A stretch of 64,000 nucleotides of DNA, taken from positions 806,001-870,000 of the forward strand of contig NC_013203.1 of NCBI RefSeq assembly GCF_000024225.1, read 5' to 3'. Below the pieces are notes generated by a model that saw only the letters and a program-made list of their open reading frames with translations, searched no databases and was not told the origin of the DNA. The position numbers were made by a program, and so were the translations under genes. The stretch is from Lancefieldella parvula DSM 20469 (lineage in GTDB: Bacteria > Actinomycetota > Coriobacteriia > Coriobacteriales > Atopobiaceae). Shown here one piece after another: positions 8,916 to 16,370 of this stretch; the first letter of the stretch is position 1; each line of letters begins with the position of its first letter.

Positions 8916-10807
8916 TGGGAATTTTGGTAGGTTGTGAACAAATCTCTATGGAATGGCCTGGTAAGAAGGTTCTTACCAACCAAACCATTGGTGTTAATGA
9001 GGACGACCGTATTGGTGTTGTCGGTAAAAACGGCGATGGTAAATCAACTCTCTTGAATCTTATAGCTCATAGAATTGAGCCTGATTCTGGTAACGTGATT
9101 TGGAGAAGTGGCATCCAGGTAGGCTATATGGGTCAAACTGATTCACTCTCTGATACACAGACGGTTTGCAATGCTGTTGTGGGTGACACGCCAGGGTACG
9201 AGTGGGCATCTGATGCTCGCATCCGCAAAATTATTGATGAGCTCATTGGAGATTTGGACTGGAATGGCCTAGTAGGAGAGCTCTCTGGAGGTCAGCGTAG
9301 ACGCTGCGACTTAGCTCGTTTGCTGGTGGGTACCTGGGATTTAATGCTTATTGACGAGCCAACCAACCACCTTGATCTTCATGCTATTCAGTGGCTTGCT
9401 AATCATCTAAAAAACCGCTGGCCAGAAGGAAGCGGTGCGCTTATCATGGTCACGCATGACCGCTGGTTCTTGGATGAAGTCTGTGACCATATGTGGGAAG
9501 TCCACGACGGTGTAATTGACCCGTTTGACGGTGGTTACTCTGCTTACATTCAAACTCGAGTTGAACGTGATAGACAGGCTGTGGTGGCAGAAGAGCGTCG
9601 CCAAAATACGTTGAGAAAAGAGCTCAACTGGCTTGCTCATGGCGCAAAAGCACGCACGTCAAAACCTAAATTTAGAATTGATGCCGCCATGGAACTTCTC
9701 GCCGAAGATCCTCCACTTAGAAATACACTTGAGCTCAAACGTATGGCAGTCTCTAGGTTGGGCAAGCAGGTTATTGAGATGCATGACGTTTCATTTGCCT
9801 ATAAGAACGCTGGAGCAAATGCGGTGGATGATTCAAATGCACGGACAGACATATCAAAGGCTCAAACAGATGTCATCAAGCACGTTGAGTGGCTCATTGG
9901 CCCTGGCGACCGTTATGGCATTCTAGGCGAGAATGGCGCTGGTAAATCTACACTTCTTGAGCTGATGACGCAGCAACTGCAGCCGACCTCTGGTCTGGTG
10001 AAGGTAGGAAAGTCTGTCAAATTTGGTTGGCTTTCTCAACAGATTGACACGTTTGCTACTAAAGAGACCTGGACCGTTCTTGAACTGTTGAGCCAGTACA
10101 AGACCAGCTATCTGGTAAACGGTAAAATGCAAAGCCCTACACAGCTGCTTGAAAGCTTAGGCTTTGATCGCCGTGAGTTCACTAATCGCTTGCAAGACCT
10201 TTCCGGAGGTCAACGTAGGCGCTTGGCACTTTTGTGCGTCCTTCTAGAAGAGCCAAATGTGCTGGTACTGGACGAGCCGGGCAATGATCTTGACACGGAT
10301 ATGCTTGCTGTTCTGGAAGACCTTCTGGATTCGTGGTCTGGAACGCTTCTGGTTGTAAGTCACGATCGCTTCTTGATTGAGCGTGTTACCGACGACCAAT
10401 ATGCCCTCATAGACGGTCATATTCGTCATGTTCCTGGTGGCGTTGACGAGTACCTCAAGCTTGTTGATGCTGCAAAGCAGACGGCGAGAAAAGCGGGGGA
10501 GCTGTCGGGTACACACGAAAGTTCAGGTTCAAATGAGCTGCAACTAGACGGGGCTTCTCGCCAGAAGGATGCGGTGCTGAGCAACGCTGAGCGTCGCGAG
10601 CTGAAGAAGCGCGTTGACTCAATTGAGCGTCGAATGGGCAAGGCTCAGGAGCTGCCTGAGCAGATTAGAGAGCAGATGAACTCTGCTGATGCTACTGACG
10701 CACAGCGTTTGATGGAGTTGCAACAACAGCTTAATGACGCAGAGGCGGCACTTACGGAGCTGGAAGACGAGTGGTTAACACTTTCAGAGAAACTTGGTGA
10801 GGCGTAA
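8915..10807 (+). CDS. ABC-F family ATPase (Uup/EttA-like)
   Basis: Soluble protein with two ABC ATPase domains and no membrane segment, so an ABC-F factor, probably acting on the ribosome or on nucleic acid. Domain 1: Walker A GKNGDGKST, signature LSGGQRRR and Walker B LIDEPTNHLD. Domain 2: GENGAGKST, LSGGQRRR and LVLDEPGNDLD, where glycine replaces the usual threonine. A charged coiled-coil C terminus (about residues 545-630) favours the Uup type over EttA. Start is GTG, overlapping the nfo stop by one base. The following exporter gene starts directly after its stop. Antibiotic-protection roles cannot be excluded. Confidence 0.9.
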   Translation: MGILVGCEQISMEWPGKKVLTNQTIGVNEDDRIGVVGKNGDGKSTLLNLIAHRIEPDSGNVIWRSGIQVGYMGQTDSLSDTQTVCNAVVGDTPGYEWASDARIRKIIDELIGDLDWNGLVGELSGGQRRRCDLARLLVGTWDLMLIDEPTNHLDLHAIQWLANHLKNRWPEGSGALIMVTHDRWFLDEVCDHMWEVHDGVIDPFDGGYSAYIQTRVERDRQAVVAEERRQNTLRKELNWLAHGAKARTSKPKFRIDAAMELLAEDPPLRNTLELKRMAVSRLGKQVIEMHDVSFAYKNAGANAVDDSNARTDISKAQTDVIKHVEWLIGPGDRYGILGENGAGKSTLLELMTQQLQPTSGLVKVGKSVKFGWLSQQIDTFATKETWTVLELLSQYKTSYLVNGKMQSPTQLLESLGFDRREFTNRLQDLSGGQRRRLALLCVLLEEPNVLVLDEPGNDLDTDMLAVLEDLLDSWSGTLLVVSHDRFLIERVTDDQYALIDGHIRHVPGGVDEYLKLVDAAKQTARKAGELSGTHESSGSNELQLDGASRQKDAVLSNAERRELKKRVDSIERRMGKAQELPEQIREQMNSADATDAQRLMELQQQLNDAEAALTELEDEWLTLSEKLGEA

Positions 10808-12553
10808 ATGGGAGAGTTGCTCTCTAAGTTTGTATGGCCAAAGTATGGTCGTAAGAGTTTTGTTGCCTTACTTTGTAAAGTCGTTGAAGTTATTGGTGAT
10901 CTTCTTACACCATTAATTATTGCGCGCATGATTGACCTAGGTATTCACGGGGCAAACATGTATGACATTATTCGTTATGGCATTTTACTGGTAATCATTG
11001 CTGTTGTAGGCTTCTGTTTTACAATCGTCTGTCAGAAAATTGCCTCTATTGTGTCTCAACGCACGGGAACTGACCTGCGTAATGAGTTATTCAAGAAGAT
11101 TCAAGAACTCTCAAGTGCTGATATTTATACACTTGGAACAGACACCTTAGTAACAAGGCTCATCAACGATGTTAATCAAGTGCAGGTAACTGTTGCTCTA
11201 GGCATACGTCAGCTGGTCAGATGGCCAATCCTTGCCGCTGGTTCCATTATTGCAACCCTTATGCTTGACGCTCAGCTTGGTATGGTCTTTTTACTGGCAA
11301 CTGTACTAGTAGCAGCTATTTTCTTCTTTGTCGCACGTAAATCTACTGCACTTTTTACTGAACTGCAGAAACGCCTTGATGCTGTTTCTTTGTATATGCG
11401 ACAAATGCTTTCTGGTATTCGCGTAATTAGAGCATTTAGACATGAGGCAGAAGAGAAGGCTCAGTTCTCCGAGGCAGTTTTAGCTCAGACAGACGCGGCA
11501 ACTAATGCTGCAAATTATTCGGCTCTTCTAAACCCCGCAACCTTCCTTGTCATGTACCTGGGAATTGCGGTAACACTTTGGCTTGCAGCTCCTCAGATTA
11601 CCTCTGGTACGCTGTCTCAAGGCACTGTAGTTGCTCTTGTCAGTTATATGACCAGCGCGCTTTTAGCTATTGGATACGTTGCCAACCTAGTTATTATCAT
11701 CACACGTGGAACCGCATCTGCTGCACGTGTTATGGAAGTGCTTAACACTAAACCAACGCTCACCGATGAGGAAAACAAGCGGATCAACCTCACTGAATCT
11801 GACTTTTCCGCCAATGCCGTCGTGTTCAAGGATGCCTCGCTTGTCTATGACGGTGGAGGAGAACCCGCTCTCTCTGATATTAATCTCTCACTACAGGCTG
11901 GTCAGACGTTGGGTATTATCGGCGGTACTGGTTCTGGTAAGTCCAGTTTTGCTGCCCTTATCCCGCGTCTTTTTGACACAGAGACTGGCTCAGTAAGCGT
12001 CTTTGGTCACGACGTCAAAACTTATACGTTTGAGCAGCTACGCTCCCTTATTGGCTACGTTCCGCAGCACACCTCGCTGGTCAGCGGTACTATCCGCACA
12101 AACCTTTGCTGGAAGAATCCAAACGCTACCGACGAGGAACTTTGGAAAGCTCTTGAAGTTGCTCAAGCAGCAGACTTTGTCCGGGAGAAACCCGATCAGC
12201 TTGATAGCATTGTTGAGCGTGGTGGAAAGAACTTCTCGGGTGGTCAGCGTCAACGTTTGACCATCGCTCGCGCTTTGGTGGGAAGCCCACGCATTGTCAT
12301 CTTGGACGACGCTGCCTCCGCACTTGATTTTGCTACGGATGCTCACCTCCGTGCGGCACTCCGCAAACTCAGTGCAACCACTACGAGCATCATTATTTCG
12401 CAACGTGTAGCTGCGGTTATGCAGGCAGACAAGATTCTTGTTCTTGACCATGGCAAACAAGTGGGACTGGGAACACACAAAGAACTTCTCGCCACATGCC
12501 CACTCTATAAAGAGATTTGTCTCTCACAGCTTCGTCCTGAGGAGGTGGAGTAA
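10808..12553 (+). CDS. ABC exporter half-transporter, degenerate-site partner
   Basis: Type IV ABC exporter half: six predicted membrane helices in residues 1-310, then a nucleotide-binding domain. Walker A is GGTGSGKSS, the signature FSGGQRQRLTIARAL, and Walker B ILDDAASALD. Aspartate replaces the catalytic glutamate after Walker B, the hallmark of the degenerate subunit in heterodimeric exporters such as TM287/288 and BmrCD. The gene ends in a TAATG overlap with its partner, ensuring paired synthesis. Substrate is unknown; drugs, lipids or peptides are all possible. No regulator sits beside the pair. Confidence 0.9.
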   Translation: MGELLSKFVWPKYGRKSFVALLCKVVEVIGDLLTPLIIARMIDLGIHGANMYDIIRYGILLVIIAVVGFCFTIVCQKIASIVSQRTGTDLRNELFKKIQELSSADIYTLGTDTLVTRLINDVNQVQVTVALGIRQLVRWPILAAGSIIATLMLDAQLGMVFLLATVLVAAIFFFVARKSTALFTELQKRLDAVSLYMRQMLSGIRVIRAFRHEAEEKAQFSEAVLAQTDAATNAANYSALLNPATFLVMYLGIAVTLWLAAPQITSGTLSQGTVVALVSYMTSALLAIGYVANLVIIITRGTASAARVMEVLNTKPTLTDEENKRINLTESDFSANAVVFKDASLVYDGGGEPALSDINLSLQAGQTLGIIGGTGSGKSSFAALIPRLFDTETGSVSVFGHDVKTYTFEQLRSLIGYVPQHTSLVSGTIRTNLCWKNPNATDEELWKALEVAQAADFVREKPDQLDSIVERGGKNFSGGQRQRLTIARALVGSPRIVILDDAASALDFATDAHLRAALRKLSATTTSIIISQRVAAVMQADKILVLDHGKQVGLGTHKELLATCPLYKEICLSQLRPEEVE

Positions 12554-14397
12554 TGGCTGATATGTATTCCGGCGGAAGCACCTCTGCTATCACATCCAGC
12601 GCACCTGAGCATGGCAAAGGTGGCTCGGCAGACGTTATCTCTATGTCCGCGGCTGAAGTTACGCGCCGACTAGCTGCATGGATTTCTCCACACGGGGGAT
12701 TTCTTGTTTTAGCAGCAACCTCGTCTATTGCAACCGTGCTGCTACAACTTTGGGTGCCCATCATTGTTGGTAGCGCCATTGACCAGCTCATCAAACTAGT
12801 GCAAAGCGGCGAGGCAGCACTTTTGCCAACGCTCGCTCAGCTCTCACTGGTAGTTTTGCTTGCAAGTGCAACGCAGTGGCTTGCTTCCTGGTCAACTAAC
12901 AAGCTCACCTATCTGGTCACACGTGACCTTAGAGACGCGGCTCATTCCAAGGTGGCAAACCTGCCGCTCTCGTATATTGATACACATTCTCAGGGAGATT
13001 TGCTCTCTAGGGTAGTAAACGATGTGGATCAGCTTGGCGACGGCCTCCAGCAGGGCCTCACGCAGTTCCTTACGGGCGTGGTAACCATTATTGGAACCTT
13101 ATGCTTCATGTTCTATATGTCGGTCCCTATGGGCCTTGTAGTTGCTCTGGCTACGCCGCTCTCTATTATTGCAGCGGCCTTGGTTACCAAGTATGCAAGC
13201 TCTTCTTTTGGCAAGCAGCAAGGTTACCAGGGCCAGCTTAGCGGATACGCAGAAGAGATGGTCTCTAACCAGAAACTTATTACCGCATTTGCTCACAAGG
13301 ACGCCGTTATTGAGCAGTTTGAAGCTATTAACGAGAAACTCCGTGTAGTAGGAGAGCGTGCACAATTTGCATCATCACTTTCTAATCCCTCTACGCGTTT
13401 GGTAAATAACTTCATTTACGCTCTGGTAGCTGGTCTTGGCTGCATTTGCGTACTAACGGGCATTCCTTCTCCGCTTACCATCGGTCAGGTACAGAGCTTT
13501 CTCTCATACGCTAACCAGTACATGAAGCCTTTTAACGCAATATCTGCAGTTGTTACGCAGGTCCAAACCGCCTACGCAAGTGCTCGTCGAGTCTTTGATC
13601 TTCTCGACGCAAAAGAAATCAAACCTGATCCAGCCGACGCTGAAGTCATCCAGGATCCACAGGGCTCCATTGAATTTGACGACGTAGCGTTCTCCTACGA
13701 CGTTAAGCACCCATTGCTCAACCATATTTCATTCAAGGCAGAACCTGGTCAGAAGATTGCTCTTGTTGGTCCAACCGGCTGCGGAAAGACCACCCTTATT
13801 AACCTGCTACTTAGATTCTATAGCATTGATTCTGGTGCAATTTATGTAGACGGTCATAACACGCAAAAGCTCACGCGAGCTTCGCTCAGAGAACAGTTTG
13901 GCATGGTGCTGCAGGATACCTGGCTCTTTAAGGGAACCATCAAAGAAAACATCCGTTATGCAAAGCCTGATGCTACTGATGAAGAGGTTATTGCCGCAGC
14001 TCAAAAGGCTCAGGCTCACCAGTTTATCCAACAACTTCCACAAGGTTATGACACTATGGTGGGAGAGTCTGGCGGATCCCTTTCTCAGGGCCAGCAACAA
14101 CTTCTTTGCATTGCTCGCGTTATGCTAGCTAATCCACCTATTCTGCTTCTGGATGAAGCAACCTCAAGCATTGATACACGTACGGAGCAGCTGGTACAGA
14201 AGGCATTTGACACCATCATGAATGGCAGAACTTCGCTGGTTGTTGCCCATAGACTTTCTACCATCCAAGGAGCAGACTGCATTCTTGTCCTTAAGGATGG
14301 CTCAATTCTTGAGCGTGGTACTCACGATGAGCTTTTGGCCAAAGGTGGCTTCTATGCCAAACTATACGAGAGCCAGTTTGAGGGTACTAACGCTTAA
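12553..14397 (+). CDS. ABC exporter half-transporter, catalytic partner
   Basis: Second half of the heterodimeric exporter. It has a roughly 45-residue N-terminal extension, six membrane helices to about residue 345, and a nucleotide-binding domain with Walker A GPTGCGKTT, signature LSQGQQQLLCIARVM and Walker B LLLDEATSSID with a normal catalytic glutamate. Its signature is altered (LSQGQ instead of LSGGQ), which fits the degenerate site formed with the Asp-type Walker B of the upstream partner. The two genes overlap by one base. The 614 residues are full length. Substrate is not predictable. Confidence 0.9.
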   Translation: MADMYSGGSTSAITSSAPEHGKGGSADVISMSAAEVTRRLAAWISPHGGFLVLAATSSIATVLLQLWVPIIVGSAIDQLIKLVQSGEAALLPTLAQLSLVVLLASATQWLASWSTNKLTYLVTRDLRDAAHSKVANLPLSYIDTHSQGDLLSRVVNDVDQLGDGLQQGLTQFLTGVVTIIGTLCFMFYMSVPMGLVVALATPLSIIAAALVTKYASSSFGKQQGYQGQLSGYAEEMVSNQKLITAFAHKDAVIEQFEAINEKLRVVGERAQFASSLSNPSTRLVNNFIYALVAGLGCICVLTGIPSPLTIGQVQSFLSYANQYMKPFNAISAVVTQVQTAYASARRVFDLLDAKEIKPDPADAEVIQDPQGSIEFDDVAFSYDVKHPLLNHISFKAEPGQKIALVGPTGCGKTTLINLLLRFYSIDSGAIYVDGHNTQKLTRASLREQFGMVLQDTWLFKGTIKENIRYAKPDATDEEVIAAAQKAQAHQFIQQLPQGYDTMVGESGGSLSQGQQQLLCIARVMLANPPILLLDEATSSIDTRTEQLVQKAFDTIMNGRTSLVVAHRLSTIQGADCILVLKDGSILERGTHDELLAKGGFYAKLYESQFEGTNA

Positions 14398-14463
14398 ATA
14401 GTCACAGGTGTGTGGTCGGTTGTTTACAGCGATTGGCCACTTTGTTTTTGCAGCTTACACATT

Positions 14464-14474
14464 GGGTTTCTCGC
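14464..14474 (-). repeat. Copy of the GCGAGAAACCC motif
   Basis: Intergenic copy, read on the minus strand, between the exporter operon and the tRNA terminator. It is one of six exact copies in the window and extends to a 12-mer with a leading G (to 14475). Confidence 0.6.
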
Positions 14475-14490
14475 CGTGTTCTTTGCAAAT

Positions 14491-14514
14491 AAAAAAGCCA
14501 GGAATACTCCTGGC
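14491..14514 (-). terminator. Rho-independent terminator of tRNA-Pro
   Basis: On the minus strand a perfect 7-bp stem GCCAGGA/TCCTGGC with a 4-base loop is followed by six T residues. It lies ten bases past the tRNA CCA end. Confidence 0.9.
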
Positions 14515-14523
14515 GAGAAATTC

Positions 14524-14600
<77 letters not shown>

Positions 14601-14612
14601 TTTGCTTTTGAT

Positions 14613-14641
14613 ACGATAGCATTCCAGCATAAAATGGGCAA
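14613..14641 (-). promoter_or_regulatory. Promoter of tRNA-Pro
   Basis: On the minus strand TTGCCC (14641-14636) and TATCGT (14618-14613) are separated by 17 bases. The start site would fall near 14606, about six bases before the tRNA 5' end. Confidence 0.65.
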
Positions 14642-14679
14642 GCAATTCCCGGTAACCGTGAAGATAGAGTGAGTATCAG

Positions 14680-14991
14680 ATGGACAACTTCTTTCAGCGT
14701 GCATTTTCAGTAGTCAAACAGATTCCTAAGGGCAGAGTCAGCACGTATGGGCAGATAGCTCACATGATAGGGGAGCCAAGAAAGGCTCGGTATGTGGGAT
14801 TTGCTATGCATCAAAGTCCGGGCGTTGCTGGAGGCGTGCCTTGTCATCGAGTGGTCTTCAAAGACGGTTCGCTTGCTCCCGGCTTTGCATTTGGTGGACC
14901 TGATGCTCAAAGAGAACTTCTTGAGGCAGAAGGTGTACGGTTTCTAGAAAACGGCAAGGTAGATATGAAACACTTTCTGTGGGAAGCTTAA
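14680..14991 (+). CDS. MGMT/alkyltransferase-like DNA-binding protein
   Basis: Short 103-residue protein equal to the C-terminal DNA-binding and active-site domain of O6-alkylguanine-DNA alkyltransferases. IPKGRVSTYGQIA is the helix-turn-helix entry and VPCHRVV the active-site motif with the acceptor cysteine present. True alkyltransferase-like (ATL) proteins usually have Trp in place of that Cys. The usual N-terminal domain is absent, so this is a single-domain member that may directly dealkylate DNA or flag lesions for repair. The ribosome site is weak. A strong hairpin terminator follows. Confidence 0.8.
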   Translation: MDNFFQRAFSVVKQIPKGRVSTYGQIAHMIGEPRKARYVGFAMHQSPGVAGGVPCHRVVFKDGSLAPGFAFGGPDAQRELLEAEGVRFLENGKVDMKHFLWEA

Positions 14992-15002
14992 AAAGTTGAA
15001 AT

Positions 15003-15034
15003 AAAAAGGAGCTCGTTTCAGTGAGCTCCTTTTT
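15003..15034. terminator. Bidirectional rho-independent terminator
   Basis: A 7-bp stem GGAGCTC/GAGCTCC flanked by A5 on the left and T5 on the right lies between the convergent alkyltransferase-like gene and msrA and can serve both. Confidence 0.9.
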
Positions 15035-15054
15035 ATAAATATATAACTAGCTGC

Positions 15055-15543
15055 TTATGAAAGCGGCTTATATGCATCATCAACATTGATGTGGCAATAA
15101 CCACCTGGATTTTTCTTCAGGTAGTCCTGATGATATTCCTCAGCAAGTACATAGTTGTCCAGAGGCTCAACTTCAACGGCAAGCTTCTGATCAAAGAGAG
15201 ACTCCTGCTCAGACATAATGCGCTCGATAACAGGCAAGTCATTATCGTTTGTGTAATAGATGCCAGTGCGATACTGCCTGCCAACGTCGTTACCCTGCTT
15301 GTTTACTGAAAGAGGATCGATAACCCTAAAGTAATAACGCAGAATGTCATAAAGGCTTACGATGTGCTCGTCATAGGTTACGTGCACCGTTTCTGCGTGA
15401 TCTGTAGCCTTGACCTCTTGATAGTTGGTATCCAGTGTCTTTCCGTTTGCATAACCAACAGTGGTTGCTGTAACACCATTAATTCTGGAGAAGTACTCTT
15501 CAAGGCCCCAGAAACATCCACCTGCTAAATAAATTTCTGCCAT
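15055..15543 (-). CDS. msrA: Peptide-methionine (S)-S-oxide reductase MsrA
   Basis: Reduces methionine-S-sulfoxide in oxidised proteins. The active-site motif GCFWG places the catalytic cysteine at residue 10, followed by EEYF, GYANG, YQEVKATDHAETVHV and the YHQDYL motif near the C terminus. Its 162 residues are the short single-domain form without MsrB. It lies 26 bases downstream of the Crp/Fnr-type gene on the same strand and could be cotranscribed with it, linking peroxide and nitrosative stress responses. It ends at a shared bidirectional terminator. Confidence 0.95.
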   Translation of the reverse strand: MAEIYLAGGCFWGLEEYFSRINGVTATTVGYANGKTLDTNYQEVKATDHAETVHVTYDEHIVSLYDILRYYFRVIDPLSVNKQGNDVGRQYRTGIYYTNDNDLPVIERIMSEQESLFDQKLAVEVEPLDNYVLAEEYHQDYLKKNPGGYCHINVDDAYKPLS

Positions 15544-15569
15544 AAAAGCCCCCTTAGGCTAAATTGCTG

Positions 15570-16238
15570 TTATAAAAGTTTGAAGTGACTTCGCTTTACT
15601 TCAAAGACGCCTTCTTTACTTAAAGAAGATATTACTGCGCTTAAAGCGCTTCTATCTACACCAAGATAATCGGCAAGCTGTTGGCGATTGTAGGGGATAT
15701 CAAACTCAGATGAACCCGTAGCTTGCGAGCGTGTATTCAAGTATGCCATCAGTTTGCCGCGAATACTTTTTGGTGCAGCATCTTGAATACGACGGCTCAG
15801 CATAATGTTTTTTCTCGCAATAGAAGCCATAAGGTTTCTGGTGATAATATCCACACCACCGCAGATGTCACACGTTCTGGTAGTGATCTGTCGCACATCG
15901 AGCAGCAGAATATCTGATTTCTCTGTGGCAACAACTGAGGTCAAAAGTGGTACGTTTCCAAGAGCCGCGTATGCCTCTCCAAAGGTTTCTCCTGTATTAA
16001 AAGCACCCATCACAGAGATATTACCTTGAGAATCTGAGCCTTCTACGTGAATGGCGCCAGAGATGACAATGCCAAATTGGTGAGCCTTATCGCCAGCACA
16101 TAGAATGATTTCTCCAGGTTCATATGTACGCACTACTGCACGTAGATGTTTTAAAAGTAGCTCTAACTGCTCTGGTTTTACTCCTTTAAACACCACAGTG
16201 TTGAGTAAAAACGAAGGCTTGATATCTTGCAAGTTCAT
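15570..16238 (-). CDS. Crp/Fnr-family transcription regulator (HcpR/Dnr-like candidate)
   Basis: A 222-residue regulator with an N-terminal cyclic-nucleotide-type beta barrel (about 20-125, including GEIILCAGD and GETFGEAYA) and a C-terminal Crp-type winged helix (about 160-220, with YNRQQLADYLGVDRSALS as recognition helix). It lacks the N-terminal cysteine cluster of Fnr; the only paired cysteines are CDIC near residue 127. The start at 16238 is preceded by GGAG five bases upstream; a longer in-frame start would add 26 unlike residues. It diverges from hcp with a perfect palindrome between, so control of hcp in response to nitric oxide or anaerobiosis is the best inference. Confidence 0.85.
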   Translation of the reverse strand: MNLQDIKPSFLLNTVVFKGVKPEQLELLLKHLRAVVRTYEPGEIILCAGDKAHQFGIVISGAIHVEGSDSQGNISVMGAFNTGETFGEAYAALGNVPLLTSVVATEKSDILLLDVRQITTRTCDICGGVDIITRNLMASIARKNIMLSRRIQDAAPKSIRGKLMAYLNTRSQATGSSEFDIPYNRQQLADYLGVDRSALSAVISSLSKEGVFEVKRSHFKLL

Positions 16239-16273
16239 ATACACTCCGAAAATTTCATTATTAGAATCGTTTT

Positions 16274-16289
16274 TGTTGTAATTACAACA
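16274..16289. promoter_or_regulatory. 16-bp perfect palindrome, likely Crp/Fnr-type operator for hcp
   Basis: TGTTGTAATTACAACA is fully symmetric and lies between the divergent regulator gene and hcp. Its centre (16281.5) is 41.5 bp before a predicted hcp start near 16323, with AATCAT at 16311-16316 as a -10. That is the class II activator position of Fnr-type proteins. Confidence 0.6.
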
Positions 16290-16323
16290 TATCTTATTCC
16301 ACATTCCTGCAATCATGAAACCC

Positions 16324-16343
16324 AGAAGAGTTAAAACTCTTCT
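16324..16343 (+). other. Perfect inverted repeat in hcp 5' leader
   Basis: AGAAGAGTT and AACTCTTCT flank two bases, giving an RNA stem of about eight pairs with a small loop. If transcription starts near 16323 the hairpin would be the first thing on the hcp mRNA. It has no T-run, so it is not a terminator. A second operator is the alternative. Confidence 0.5.
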
Positions 16344-16370
16344 TGCTATATGGTTTTACGGAGAGGAAAA

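Noticed and set aside
14680-14991. ATL (non-catalytic) label for the alkyltransferase-like protein
   Set aside because: The PCHRVV motif keeps the acceptor cysteine, whereas ATL proteins usually have Trp there.
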